DNA of 64,000 nt from Dendrolimus kikuchii (GCA_019925095.2 CM034397.1:4111763-4175762), one strand, 5' to 3'. Shown: positions 1 through 13,383, counted from the stretch's first letter. Numbers and translations are program-made. The notes: generated by a model not told the origin, from the sequence alone.

Positions 1-70
1 TTAGAAAAATTACTGTACATAAAACACAGATAACAAGGGTTCATTTTTTGAAAATTAACATCTGTTGCAG

Positions 71-3000
71 GTATGCATCCCTCTACTTCTGCTGCGCCAT
101 GGAGCAGGAAGACAATGAATTGCTTACTTTGGAGTTGATTCATCGCTATGTAGAACTCCTAGACAAGTATTTTGGCAGTGTATGTATTATAATAGTATGT
201 GTGAAATACAAGTAAAGTGTATATGTGATGGCATAGTTTGCATAAACATGTAGGAATTAAAAAAATCAAGTGTAAGGCTGGTGCTTACCTCAAGCAATGG
301 ATCAGTATGGCGATTCAGCGAGGAAACATAGGCAGACTTCTGAGCATCTTACCCATAGAGGACATTGATATAGGCTCAGTATTCTACTTATAGCCTTGAG
401 GAACTATGGGTAGAATACAATACAAATAAGTTCTCTTTTATTGTATTAGATTTTATTACTACTTATATTAGTTTTTAATATAATATAAGCAAGTTTTAAA
501 TCAGTAGACAAAAAATACATGCCATATGCTATTTTTTATTTATTTATCAAGACAACAAAATGATTACAGTTTGTTTAATTATACATAGCATAAAAACCCT
601 CTGGGATTTATATTAGTGCTATGGGTATCTACGTCCATAGTATTTAACAATTTTAACATTATTTTTGGTTTAAAAAGTGCATTTTAAGTTTATTTTTAAT
701 ATTTATTGATGTAATGCTTTCCCTAAACTCTACAGATACGCCATATAACAAGCGTGGAACTAAATATGCAGTTGTGCGCTTGCCGTACATGTTGTTTGCC
801 CGTCTCGTGATGACGAACCGGTTTTGGGCAATGGCTCGCGTATATACAGAGTGTAATATTTTCTTAAGTTTTCGCGACTTGTATACATAATAAAACTACG
901 TTTTAACGGTTTTAAGTGCAGTAATTTTATTTGATTTTGGTTTTTCCGATGTTTGTAGGTCTTTGTTAAAAAATTGCTCTTTGAACATCATTTTCCTATC
1001 TAATATGTGTCAATTTTGCTATATGTATGCTGCTGTGATATCCAAAGGATCTTTTTAAAACCTCTGATTTGACATAATATTTATTTGTATGTTTGTATGT
1101 ACATAATGTAAAATTTTAAACTTTGATAAAAATTATAATATCAGCAACTATTTTGTAATGTAAATAATTGATTGACTAAAATTTAAATACAATACATTCA
1201 TGTTTCCTATTGTAATGAAGTCAGTGATGAAATATACTACTTGAGTTCCTTGTTTTCATAATTGAAGGTTAAGGAGATACTCTTCTATGTATATATTTAA
1301 ACTAAAAACTTGGTAAAACTAATTATGTATATTGCCTTCAATACTGAATTTTGTGAAGAGGGGAGAGAGATAACACTTTATTGCCCACCAAAATATACAA
1401 TTACAAAAACATCATATTTACAATATTTTCTAGGCAATACAATAAGCGGCCTTATCGCTCAAAGCGATCTCTTCCAGGCAACCTAAATCGAAAACAAATT
1501 TGAATCAGGCGATGTAGGTGGTGCAAGAAAAAGGCAATAGATACATAAATACTCAAACTAATTTAATAAATATACAAATTAAATATATACATATACACAT
1601 ATACAATAATATATTTCAAAATACATAAGTTATTTATAATAAGTGTAGTAGCATGATCATATTGTGTTGTATGTGTGTGGGGAATTCCCATAACGGCTAA
1701 ATCTGTTATAGATTTGAACCACACATTCTGTGCTTCTGCCAGTGTTTTTTAAGTTATAACGGAACAGCAGTACCTTCATTCTGTATCTTCCTGGAATCAT
1801 GATTGATATCCACATATCTATAGTATATCCTAATGGGTATACCCATAAGCAAGTAACTTCTAAAGAGTATCTGCTAAATGTACCTGCTGTGTTTTTCCAG
1901 GTTTGTGAATTGGACATAATCTTCAATTTTGAAAAGGCTTACTTCATCCTCGATGAGTTGGTCCTCGGTGGTGAGCTGCAGGAGACCAGCAAGAAAAATG
2001 TCTTGAAGGCCATTGCAGCTCAGGACCTGCTTCAAGAGGTCAGTAGCCAGGACAATGAGCTTGTTTAAATGTCAGGTTTGCTCAATCTGAACCTTGAGGT
2101 GTGACATTTTCTTTTTGTTTGTTCTTACATTGGTCAATAGTTTGGGTTAGTTAGTGTTTTATATTCTTTTAAAACTTCTTATTATGACATGCTATTTCAA
2201 ATTTATTTTTTATGATTGAGAGATTCTGTGTTTTTAGATTTGAAGGTTTATTAAATTGAAACTGTAAAATAGTATAACAGATAAAAACATTTTAGTCATA
2301 TTTTTAAAATAAATTTTTCATGTCTATTATTTTAAAGATTTGTAATATTGCACTAACTGTTTCAAACTTTGATTCAAGCCTAACAAGGGCAATACCATCT
2401 GTAAGCTGTTTTCAAAGCTCTACAAGCAGCTGTTTCATACTATTTTAAATTTCGTAAACAGGTAATTTTCTCCAGTTAAACTTGTGTCGATATAATAGTA
2501 GTCTGAAAAAAATCAATATACAACTGCAGTATTTATATTAATGGAAATATATTGAGATCATGACACTCTGTGTCCCTCTCATAATTTATATGATGATATT
2601 ATTTTGGATAATACTTTATTGTGGACATATTGAGAACGAAATTTAAATTATTATCTTCACATTTCAATTTTTATTAATTATGACTACTAGTATTTTATAT
2701 GGTGAAAAATTTTAATATTCAATTAATTTAGTAAATTGTTCTTGTGTGACAAGACACAGGGCTGTATTGGAACACAAATTTTGTGACCCTCCCGATATAT
2801 TAATTTATTTAGAACAGAACTAACACCATAAAATGTCTAAGAAATAAACTGGGGGTTATGCATAAATTTGTGTTTTTGTAGTAGAGTGGTTTACATTCAC
2901 TGCATTTATTGGTAGAACTTAATTATAGAACTCGTAGTATCTCACAGATATACTGCCAATTATTAAAATAAATCTAGTCCGAACATATCTTTAGAGCTTT

Positions 3001-5945
3001 TTATGGTAGAAGTACAATAATTTATAAGTGTATTAAGCGGACCAGAATATAGGACAGTGGCCTCGGTAGTGCCTTTTAAGTGTATTAGATGTGATAACAC
3101 TAATAAATGTTTTTTAGGAGCACTGCCTTCAATATTATACACTAACATATATAAGCCTATATCAACTTTGACATATCTGTTTTCATAGCACTTTTTTGAC
3201 CCATGAAGTAACAAGTACATGACTTAAAATGTGTTAGCAAAATACAGAATAAAAATATTCTACCCAAATAATTAACAATAATTACCAGTCATGTTTTTCA
3301 TATTTGATATTATTGAATAATACACATATAAGCTTAGTTAGTGCCTAATCAGTTTGATAACTAGACGATTAAAATGCTATGTTGAGGATTTAGAAAATCG
3401 ACTAATGTATGTGAGAACTTATAATTCAACCTACTCAGATTCTTCGAAATTACAATCATTTCCACTCGAATATATTTACACAATTTACAGTAGTGTTATA
3501 TCTATCTACAATATATCTGTGTCTGTTCCAGCCCTTTTCTCAGTTTATAAATTAGTGGCTATTAAAATGAAGTGTGGTTCAAAATCACACCTGCTTGTTC
3601 CAATCCCTATTTAACCCAATGTTATATGCACTTGGCTAATTTGTTATTTTGTTTTGGTGTGATATGCATGCACTGGTGGCGGTCGCTCGGTCAGGATCTG
3701 AACGATGGATTGTTGCACTGACGTCTTGCACATCCAAGAATTTAATTAAGAAATAATGCTACTATTAAGCCCGATATGTATTGTAAATTGCACATGCGTG
3801 CGCTTTGAATTATGTTGTACCCATTTCATGCATATTTATTTTAGCTTTAATATAAATATTTATTTTGCTCAATTAAATTCGTGTTTTCCGAAGCATATGT
3901 ATTTGTCAGTCTTGTAGAATAGCATAGGTGATCCTATTCTGCTTTACAGTAATATTCACAAAATAGATGAATTTTTTTGCTTAACGATTATGAAAATTAT
4001 TAATTTTCATTTTGTAATTAGTCAATTCCTATGCTGTTGTTATTCCCTAATTTTAATGGAGTGCATTTTATTTATTTATTGGCCGCTTCCTATATCTTAC
4101 TAATCATTCACTGCCCTACCATCGGTTGAATTTTGACATTACTTGTATGGAGCTTATGTCAAATTTAACCTATAGTAACGCAAATGAACACTCGGTAAGA
4201 TATAGGACCCGGCCATTAGTTGAATGTCCTTTCACTATTAGAACATTCGCATACGTTACATACTGTCATCGTTGATATTTCGCATTTACATTCGCTTTAT
4301 GGGTATACATTGATTTTTAATATTTGGTTTTTATTTATTAGCATGCAATCTAACATCGACTTATTTTAATATCAAATCACTCACTCACAAAACTCAATAT
4401 TGATAAATTACTCATAGGCCGTTGTTGTCAAATTTAGATCTTGACTTTAATATTACTTTAGCAATATTAGGTTATATATTATTATATTAAAACTTAGCTA
4501 TTAAATCATATTGTGTAAATTTTTGCTTTGTATATGTGTAGTTACCTATTATATTATGTATTTGGGACACTGCTTTACAATACGGATTGCGAAGTTTATG
4601 GTGATATTTTTGCTCAATATTATGCGATATAACAGTGAAATTTGTGGTTTTGCTCAATTTGATTTTTCTTTAGTTTTAGAAGTCCTTAAAGTCCATTTGA
4701 ATCTCATTATGGCAGCTTTTATTAACATACGTATTGACTAAATTAAACAATAAAAGATACTACTAACTCGATTATTATGGGTGACTGACCAATTTTCTAA
4801 CAGTAACTATTGCTTAAACTAATAGTGACCAATGTCACGAAAATTACATCAGTGTAATATTGTTATTAATTGAACTATACAAACCTACATTAACTATAGT
4901 CGGTCTACTAATAAAGATGACGAGGCATTTTAAAAATATGTTCGACTTCTCTCCATTACACCTACAGGATACAACAATTCTCGACTTTGTTGAACACTCG
5001 CTGCCCGCCCAGTACATATAAAATTTATTTAAATTTTCAATACTAGTAACACTATTAATAAGATTTATTACTTTAGTTATATAACTTATGTATTTTAATG
5101 TTGCAAATAAGTGAATCAGTGTCCTACAATGGTAATGGTTTGGCTATTTCATGCATTTAATGTAATGGGATGTTGAAATATATTTGTTTTAAAGAAAAAT
5201 CTGTTTTCTTGCATGTGCCGAGTCCCTGTCCAAGCCGTGGCAAGAGTTAAAGTATTTTTTTTAAATCAGCTAACGGCACATAACTAATAACTATGTAATT
5301 TCAAATAAAACATATTTTAACTCATGCCACGAATCTCCTTGAGAAACATTCAACAAAATAATTCTAAAATAATATACATTGCTTAACTGGTGTGGTGATT
5401 AGCTAATGATCAGATCATTAACCGCATGTTGTTTGTCACTTTCTTTTTATACGACTCATAATATAATATCTTAAGCTGGGTATTGGAAGTCAATTTTTGA
5501 AAAATGGTACACTTGAATAACTAGTGTCGAAATATTGCATTAATAAATTTATGTGAAGCCAAGCTTATTGGGAATAAATATGATCATTTTAATTAGTAAT
5601 AAGTCTTTACTTCTTCATTAAGCTTTCATAAATTCTTTATTTATTATAAATATAAAAATAGCTCTGTGATAGATTAAACAATTGACAATCGCAAAGTACA
5701 CCCAGGCCGGAACCATACTACTTGCAGGTCATAGAAAGAATATTCAAATTGAGGATGCAACCCACATACAAGTCGACCCAGGGTTCCTGTTGTAACCCTG
5801 TAACTAAAACGCTTACTATTATAAACTCAAAGATATTGACCGTTCTATAGTACCAACTACCATATCACTGAATAGATGTTTATGAAACGGGTTTTATTAG
5901 GACGAGACTGTCGATGCAGCGCTACGAGAAGTGGGGCTCCTCTGA
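71..5945 (+). CDS. AP-1sigma: AP-1 complex subunit sigma, 3' part (5' end off window)
   Basis: Small (sigma) subunit of the AP-1 clathrin adaptor, which sorts cargo at the trans-Golgi network and endosomes. Coding exons are 71..179, 1901..2038 and 5901..5945, all with AG/GT borders and compatible phases (1, 0, 0). Exon 71..179 reads [19 protein letters not shown] and then [13 protein letters not shown]. Exon 1901..2038 gives [20 protein letters not shown] and then [19 protein letters not shown]. The last exon adds [14 protein letters not shown] and a stop. The family is about 155-160 residues long, so roughly 60 N-terminal residues lie upstream of the window. The RYASLYFC and SKKNVLKAI signatures separate sigma-1 from sigma-2 (AP-2). 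The intron of 3.9 kb before the final 14 codons is odd; see the alternative end at 2039. The family call is firm. The last exon is inferred from phase and its match to sigma-1 tails. Confidence 0.92.
845..960 (+). repeat. AAACTACGTTTTAACGG-family dispersed repeat, copy 1
   Basis: TTTTCTTAAGTTTTCGCGAC and AATAAAACTACGTTTTAACG lie side by side. The same blocks recur at 27848, 50664 and 55224, so this is an interspersed family. It is in AP-1 sigma intron 1. Confidence 0.7.
1360..1500 (-). mobile_element. LINE 3' tail (minus orientation)
   Basis: Reverse complement contains AGAGATCGCTTTGAGCGATA and ends in GCAATAAAGTGTTATCTC, the usual 3' terminus of a widespread lepidopteran LINE tail. It is recognised from general knowledge; there is no second copy in the window. 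Confidence 0.55.
2039..2068 (+). other. Possible alternative C-terminus of AP-1 sigma by intron retention
   Basis: If the donor (GTCAGT) after codon GAG at 2036-2038 is not used, the frame continues for nine codons (VSSQDNELV) to TAA at 2066-2068. The donor is weaker than GTAAGT, so retention is conceivable. The result would be a sigma subunit with a different tail. Nothing in the sequence shows that this transcript exists. Confidence 0.35.
2069..4079. other. AP-1 sigma intron 2, first half: nothing identifiable
   Basis: AT-rich intron sequence with only short ORFs lacking coding character. No conserved protein, RNA gene or convincing repeat was recognised. Confidence 0.5.
4080..4215. mobile_element. 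Fold-back MITE, copy 1
   Basis: Terminal inverted repeats TGGCCGCTTCCTATATCTTA and (reverse complement of the right end) TGGCCGGGTCCTATATCTTA. The inverted similarity continues inward (ATCGGTTGAATTTTGACAT against ATAGGTTAAATTTGACAT), so almost the whole 136 bp folds into a hairpin. A second copy, split by a SINE, is at 17141-17572. Confidence 0.8.
4216..5900. other. AP-1 sigma intron 2, second half: nothing identifiable
   Basis: AT-rich intron. A 76-codon ORF at 4511-4741 is hydrophobic but has no conserved feature. No repeat with an in-window partner was seen. Confidence 0.5.
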
Positions 5946-6177
5946 GCCAACACGTCGAAGATTAAGAAGACTGAAACTTCCATCATATACTTCCATCTAT
6001 ATCTACAGAAAATATTTAAATTTACACAGTTACTTATCCGAAGTTACACCATATTAACGGAGCCTTATTAATATTAAATGATATATAAAATTGTGAAACT
6101 GTCGCGGCTTCGACACAATGTAATTTGAATTATTTTCATACATCGATTTTTATTTGTCATTTATACGACCTAGTAGA

Positions 6178-6183
6178 AATAAA
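6178..6183 (+). terminator. Candidate polyadenylation signal AATAAA for AP-1 sigma
   Basis: A canonical AATAAA lies 233 bp after the inferred stop codon. It directly abuts the left end of a TIR element at 6185, so the signal could partly come from transposon insertion. Other AATAAA hexamers follow within the element. Confidence 0.35.
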
Positions 6184-6184
6184 T

Positions 6185-6353
6185 TAGTTTCGAGACATTT
6201 TTAACAATAACTAATACTTAAACATAAATAAATAAACTAATACTTTTTATATGTTTAATATGAAACTAATAATATTAAAATAATAAATATTAATATTAAA
6301 TTTTCAAGTTTAGAAGTCCTGTAAATATACAAATATTACTACAAACGCAAAAA
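6185..6353. mobile_element. Short TIR element of TA-target type, right end truncated
   Basis: Starts TA-GTTTCGAGAC and contains GAAACTAATAATATTAAA and AATATTACTACAAACGCAAA. The same landmarks occur in the 813-bp element at 61640-62452. It is an internally deleted relative missing its right terminus. Confidence 0.6.
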
Positions 6354-7740
6354 CATTACCTATGATGAAATCGCCTTTCTCCATCATTCGCTTAATAAGT
6401 TAGTAGCCATTGTGATTTAAATGCTAAACAGAAAGGAATAAAAAATATTTTAAAAATCGATGCGGTCATATCACTTATCAGTTTCACTTGTTTATATATT
6501 GTTATTTTTTAGGTTGCTTCATTATCAATAGTCTTTTCAAATGAGATTTACATGAAAAGTAGTTTGGAATATGACTTTCTAGTGTCATATTATATGCTGT
6601 TTACTTCGATATCTATAACATTTTTAAATTATGGCAAAATAAATCGAGCCATTACCGTCGGTTTATCGTAAGTGACATCTGTACCTAAATAACTTATTTG
6701 ATGCAAATTATATTTTAAAGTATATATTCATAGTTTAAAATATTATTTGCAACAAAATGAACTATTTAGATTCAAATGTCGCTTAGGACAATATTATGAC
6801 GGCAAATTATCAAAATATCTAGGTAATTGTCATAGAGTACATTAATATAATAGGAAATTTTTCTTTTACCTGAGAAAGTTTGGAATTTTTCAAATGTATG
6901 GTAAGTTTACAATTTGTAGACTATAATTCGTGTAAATAGTATTATTACCTGACCAAAGTGGACCAACAGAATTCAAAATTACCTGAATCATAATATTTAA
7001 AAGTATTCATGACTTGTATTGAGTGATTTCGTTATTACTGTTATCTAAATTTTATTTTCCAATTAGTCTTGCAAGTATTTACCTGTTTAAAAAATAGGTA
7101 CTTATTTAAAAAATATTGTTTCAAAGATACGAATTGTTTGTTTTATTTCTTGTGTTAATGTTTGTATTAATTTATTTCAAGAGTTTATGCTTTAAGCTGT
7201 TTTTGAATTTTAAACATCGAATTTATTTTAGACTAAGATTAAATAATATATTTTTACTTTCGCCTTGTGTATATCTTAGACTATTTCACGCACTTGCCAT
7301 AACGTTTTTTTTTACTTTTGTGTCATTATTTTATAGTTTAATATTAATCTCACATTTTAATTCACTTCATTTTCGGTATAAAAACGGTTTCATTGTTTTA
7401 GAATACGATCGTCCTTAGTCTATGAAAAAATATTTTCCTTTTTGTAAATAAGAATTGTAACTACATGTATCTTATTAACAACATTTCATTTAAAATTAGT
7501 GATATTTGACCAAAATTATTACGCTTCAGGTTTTTGCATCACATCGGGGGTCAAGACCCCATAAAAGTTCCAATTACGTCCCTGCATTTAAAATCGTAAT
7601 TATGTATTTAACCTCAAACTTGTTAGTTGTTCAATAAGTACGTATTATAAGTGTTGACGTTCTTTACTGTTCGTGTATGTATCAATCGTTATTTTGTAAT
7701 ACGATTTCACTTTAATATATTTCATATAATAAATAAATTT
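6354..7740. other. Intergenic, nothing identifiable
   Basis: AT-rich. The ORF at 7116-7418 (100 codons, Phe/Leu-rich) reflects T-rich composition rather than a protein family. Confidence 0.5.
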
Positions 7741-8160
7741 TGTGTGAAAAATCTTTCATTGAATGCAGGCCGTCTGGCAGGCTGATTTTGCAGGGCTGTC
7801 TGTAGTTCATTGATTTAAGTCCATCGCGTATAATAGTCTCAAGCCGGTGAGAGATTAGCTAGCAAATACACACATGGCTCGACGATTTTCTTTAATTTTG
7901 ATTTTTCAAAATTTCAATTACTAGGCTAGCAAACAGGCATACGATCCACCTAATGAAACGTAGTTGTCGTCGTCTATGAATGCTCCTAACACTAGGGCGG
8001 AGCAAACGCGTTGCTAGCCTTCAGGGTGGAATAGAGGGAGCTGTAAAATGGGCCATCGTACGAAACAAACGATTAGCTCAACGCTAACCGCTTAACACCA
8101 ATATTCTGGGTTTACGTGGTATCATACCGACCGAGCCGGCCCAGCGAGCTATAATCAAAA
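7741..8160. repeat. Probable transposable-element remnant
   Basis: More GC than its surroundings. 7921-8024 is bounded by short inverted ends AGGCTAGCAA and TTGCTAGCCT around a phrase typical of lepidopteran repeats. No in-window partner confirms the family. Confidence 0.35.
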
Positions 8161-8511
8161 TAATGATTCTAGCATGGCTCTACCACGTCAGTAGCACTCC
8201 CCATACTTACTGTTACCGACACACACTGGAGAAGAATGTTGCAGAGCCGTATGCGTTCTTCCTCGCATATGTATCACCACTAATAAGACGCCCAACCATA
8301 TTAACTTCCCTAAAAATACCGAGTAAATGCGGCTCTGTTCTAATACTACAAATACATTTGATTAAAACTAGAGTTTTTACCCCTTTTCTATGAGATTACT
8401 TCGGTAAACTACATTCACATTGCAACACAAATTGTTCTTCTTGACCGACAGTGTCGTAGAAGTGTTGTGAATTATTAATATTTTTTTCTTTTTCATTTAC
8501 GAGTTTTAGAG

Positions 8512-8737
8512 CTGTCTGTGGTTGAGCGGGCTAAGCCTTTGCCGGCTTACCTCACTGCAACGCAGAGGCTCTGGGTTTGATTCCTGGTATGGCAAATTTC
8601 TAAAACGAAATTTCTCCGTTATTTACTATGGTCTGGGATCGGCCCTAGAGTAATTCGTTGTATATTGCCTATAACGCAAGCGGAACTTACTTATTTTGGG
8701 GATATACAATATGTGTGTTTGCCTGCCAATTATTTAT
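8512..8737 (+). mobile_element. SINE type A, copy 1 (tRNA-derived)
   Basis: Has a tRNA-like head with GTGGTTGAGCGGGCTAAGCC (A-box-like) and GGGTTTGATTCC (B-box-like), then a tRNA-unrelated body ending TTTGGGGATATACAAT. Near-identical copies at 22749 (+) and 52020 (-). Confidence 0.8.
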
Positions 8738-9012
8738 ATTTATTTATTATATTAGACTCTTGAATCAGAGATGAATGTCGGTTACTTATTATTTATTGTT
8801 AAATTATAAACCTCAGCAATATTAATGTCCACACCAACAGCGTGAAATTATTGCCCGAGTTGTTTGAGCTGATAGTTGGTAATAATACTTCTATTAGATA
8901 TTTAACACAAACATATTTATCAAACTAAACTAATGGTAGGTTTTTGCTTTGGTATAGGAACCCATAAGCAAAAAATATAAAAGTCTTTTATTTAAGCAAT
9001 TTGAAATATGTT

Positions 9013-9300
9013 CTAGACCGTATGCAACGTTATGGTATTCAATGCAATAAAAATAATGATTAATTTATTGTTGGTAGATGTTTTAATATAAAATATAACA
9101 ACGCCTATTTCTACGTTGTTCTTTTCGCCCTGCCGAAAAGCGATAGCTCGGTCTAACACGGCCACGAGCAGCACTGGCTCAGTGATGACCCTTGTTGCAG
9201 GAGGAGACGCCCCAGGGTTTCTTCGAGGACCACGGCCTCGGCTAATCTCCCAGCGCAACCGCAAACGCCCACAATGAAGGAGAAACCTCATACGTAGCAC
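9013..9300. repeat. GC-rich block, probable retroelement fragment
   Basis: 9130-9300 is markedly GC-rich within AT-rich DNA, with no start or family signature in any frame. Probably a degenerate LINE 5' region. Confidence 0.3.
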
Positions 9301-9416
9301 TACAGTAATTTTTGTCTGGATGAGTACAGTGGGGGTTTTTGACGTACATATTTATAAAGCTTAGCATGAAGCCAGAAATAAATTCTAAATATAATACGGA
9401 TGCTTTTTAATTATGG

Positions 9417-9881
9417 AGGGTAGAGGTAAGGAGACTGATCTCGTATAGGAAAATAGTTGAAGAAGTGTCCAGTTGTAAGCTGTAAATAACAGTTCAAAAA
9501 CCGTCCACAATGTAGCTGTTGTAGACTAATCTAAGTATGCCAAGTTAAAAAAAAAATATTTTTGGTGACTAGAGTAGTTGGTGACAGTACTGTTATAAAA
9601 CGTCAAATATTTACGTGGTACAAAGTAATTTACTAAATATAACCTCAAAGAGTTGTTATGTGAAAACGTAAATAGTGATTTTGTTTCGTGCATTTTGGAT
9701 AATACGCTTAGTGATTTTGTAATATTTAATTTTATAAAACTAAAATACTATAATACTACCCTAATAACTTTTGGCGCTTTCTTTAAAATTCACCCTGATG
9801 CCAAAGTGGCGCCACCCTAATTTAATGAATTTCGATGGACATTTCTTCATATACAGAGATGGTTCTCCCTACCTCTACCCT
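9417..9881. mobile_element. TIR DNA element (AGGGTAGAGGTA family), copy 1
   Basis: Left end AGGGTAGAGGTAAGGAGA, right end inverted AGGGTAGAGGTAGGGAGA. 465 bp with no transposase ORF. Internal phrases AGTGTCCAGTTGTAAGCTGT and ACTTTTGGCGCTTT recur at 44696-45147. Confidence 0.8.
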
Positions 9882-10124
9882 GTATAATTTTAATGTAGAA
9901 AATTGTGATAGTAAAGACAGTAAATAAAGAGTTAATACTATCTGCACAAATAGCAAGGTTGTTATTTTAAAAAGAAAAATATGATAAAGAATTTTATTGG
10001 CAATACTAGTATTTTTAACATTATTTATGGCTTCATGCAATGGCGGTAGATATAACTTGCAATACTCAAGTGACAATGGCGTCGATGAATTAAATCTTAA
10101 AATAACATAGTTTAAAAGTTTGAC

Positions 10125-10340
10125 TTAAGCCAATATTAGACGGTTCATATCTGTCTTTCACTTTGGATTAATCAATCAAATTGATCCATGTAAACATACA
10201 TTTGTTTTATTCAATGTCACTTAAAACGTCCTTTCAACCAAATTGTACAATTTGTTTATTTCGGCTAATATCAGCATTACTGTCTATCTGTCAGAAGAAT
10301 AGTAACGCCATTGCCATATCATTCCATTTGTCTTGCAGGG
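10125..10340. repeat. Dispersed repeat GACGGTTCAT, copy 1
   Basis: Phrases ATATTAGACGGTTCAT, GTCTTTCACTTTGGAT and GATCCATGTAAACATA recur, diverged, at 11465-11620 and 39008-39165. Confidence 0.6.
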
Positions 10341-10790
10341 CGTTCCATTAGTAGCTCACAACGTTCAAAAGGCCGTTCCACATGGTGACCGCGGTCGTTG
10401 TGGTCGTGCCGAAAACGTCACTAATGACGTCATCATTTTCGATCACACGACATTCACGAGTCATGACCCATGTCAAGAAGTTGGTCGACGTGGGCGTTGA
10501 CCACAGAGCATTAATTCTCTTTATCTCTTGACATTAAAAAAGGCGCAATTTTCAAATCAACCAATGACATTTGTGTATTTTGTCGTTTATGACATCAACG
10601 CCCCATAATCCGTTCCACTAAAGTTTATGATTCTAACGTATGCAAGCAAGTGGAACGGGGTAAATCGCGGTCGTGAACGACGTCGTTGTGAGTCCCTTCT
10701 AGAACGTAGCCTATATGTGGTCAACTGTACCATTGCTGGCACCCCACACAGGGAGTGCGCCCACTTTAATGATTGGCACCTAAATAATTT
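10341..10790. other. CpG-rich block with CRE palindrome, function unknown
   Basis: Many CpG dinucleotides, a TGACGTCA site at 10425-10432, and inverted GTTCCACT/AGTGGAAC at 10612-10660. A 69-codon ORF has no recognisable family. Could be a TIR element or a promoter of an unseen gene. Confidence 0.3.
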
Positions 10791-11464
10791 ATTTAAAATG
10801 TTAAAGAAATCTTATTCTTTTGTACCTATACAATAATAAAATAATATTGTATGCCTGCAAAATAAAAGGTATTAAGATTTGTTTATACCTAACTATGGTA
10901 CACTTTCCCCTATATTCATTGTGGCTACCCTCCGTACATCATGCATAATGCCCAGTATTTGAATGTTAGTAATTATAACAAAAATAATTATAATGTAAAT
11001 TTTTATTAAAATGGATATATTAAGAGATATTTTAAGTTTAATAATGATTACGCAACAAAAATAATTATAATTATTTTGGTTTTGCAATTTTAACCATAAG
11101 AAACAATTATATCATTTGCACGTTGATTTGGGTAATTCAAAGTATAATTTTATAGCTTATTTTTATTATAATTGCAGCTGATGTAGTACTTAGTTTTTAA
11201 TTAGGTTATATAGGTTTTAAGTCGCAGATCGAAGTATATAAAATTACTTTGACTTTAATACAAAATAATTCCTGACCTTTGGCAGCTTCGTTCAATAATG
11301 CACAATATTTTTGATCGACGTTTGGCACATAGTGAATTTGCGAACGTGATCGCCGTTGTGAACACGTCTTTCCAAATCTAAATTTTGATCTAAAATGGTC
11401 ACAGGGCTATTGTTATTACGCCCGTTATATTTAGCAATTTGAAGTAAAATATAATCATGTCTTT

Positions 11465-11620
11465 AAAGCTGATATTGCATGGTTCACTTCTGTTTTTCAA
11501 TTTGGACGAAGCAAACAACGTGATCCATGTAAACATAAAATTAAATCATTTAATGTTATTGAGTGACGTCGTATCCTTTCAGATTTTTGTGCCTTTCAAC
11601 TTAAATGTGGTTGATCAGTT
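11465..11620. repeat. Dispersed repeat GACGGTTCAT, copy 2
   Basis: A diverged relative of 10125-10340, sharing GATCCATGTAAACATA and the flanking order of motifs. Confidence 0.5.
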
Positions 11621-13383
11621 GACCACCACTTAACCACAAAATTATGCCAGAAGTAACTTGACACCCAGACTGTCGTTATTGTTAGATACACTTTAGTGCT
11701 TGGCTCGAAATTTGATATTTTTGGTTCCAAACAAGAAATTTTGGGGAAATACCGTTCTCAGGTACATATTTTGACGTAACAATAGCAACACTTCAATCAA
11801 TTCGTAATTTATAAAAACATATTATAAAGTAAATATTCCATGCAGTTAATGCCTATGGGTATGTAGTACTGTAATTTTGGATGTATAAAAAGTATACAAT
11901 TATATATAATATTGTCCGCGCCAAATTTTTATGTCCGGTCCAGATTATAGCTGTAGACGTTTACGCAATACTTGATTTCGTATAGCATGTCTGGCAAGTA
12001 TCTGTTGATAAATAATAGTGGCTATCAATTTTGACGTGGATAATACTTTGTTGGATTCCAGCGTTGTGATCATTAGCTTTGGCTTCTAGCTTAGATATTC
12101 GTATCATAAAAGCAATGTTCTATTGAAATATAGTTTATGTCAATCTGAATGACCACTCCAAGTCCAAGTTAGCTGAAGACTGCTGCGCAATTGGTTATTG
12201 CGCAGCTATCTTTTGTTAGCTTTAGAGGGTCTATAAAGTTTGACGCTGAGTATTAACAGTGTGCCAAATATACTATAAGTATATTTTTCTATTATTTTGG
12301 AAGTATAAATCAATTGTATGTGCGCTAAATGTGGTCATATATTCAAAAAAGGAAACTTAATAAAAAAAAAATAACCTAAAATTACTTGTCGAGTAAAAAT
12401 TGTTTAGTAAAGGGATTAGTAAGAAAGCATATTGAACATGTACAGTTTTGACAGTTAATCTATTTATGATCAAAGTAGTCTTTTACATTTGTATAGTCGT
12501 TTATTTGCCTTCCTTCAATACATGCACAGCAGCACCTCTCCTAGAAGTTTCATCTTGTTTTTACTAGCCTTTATAACTTAAATAATCTCAAGTTGTGGCG
12601 CAATATTTTTTACATACCTCAGTAACTTTTTGGACCTAAAAGACAAAACCTTCATAATATCAAGGAAATAGCCAAACATTATAATTATCCTAGTTTAAAT
12701 AAAAAAATATTTTCTTAGCCTAAAATTCGTAGATTTTCTCATGCACTAGGGGCGTTGTACTGTGTGTGAAGAGACTGATATAATTATACCTACATGTCGA
12801 ATAATAGTTACTATGAGACTCTTATAGTACAATCAAAAATCAATTCTATATCTATTGTAATAAAGACTACATGCGGATTTTGTATGCAATTTATCTCGTT
12901 CATATCGAAACTCATATCCTATAACCTTAATAAAAGTTTGGCCTAAATTTGTAAGGGTTTCTTGGATGAATGTACACTTTAGATTCGTTTTTTTAGAGAA
13001 TAAATTCATTGTAAAACTTAAGTCTTTTATTTTATATTCTACTGTAGCGGAAATATGACTTACGCGCATAGAAAAAGAATACTATTGTTCCATGTTCACA
13101 TTATTTTGGCCTGTAAAATATATGGCTTGTTATTCTAAATAAACACTGCTTGCCTAATAATGTTGTTTTTTGTAAGTACAATATATATTTTCAATACATA
13201 AAATGTATTGAAATAATATCTTACTATCCAACTTTTGTTTTACTGCTGGTTACCAAAAAACAATTAAAATTATTTTTCTACTATTAAAAAAGGCAAACTA
13301 GAAAGGAAAAGACTATTTGAAAAAATAGCGCCGAAACTCTAGAAACATCGCAATAGTGCTACCCATAGATATCTCTATAAATA
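11621..13383. other. Intergenic, nothing identifiable
   Basis: AT-rich DNA without conserved ORFs, RNA genes or repeats having an in-window partner. Confidence 0.5.
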
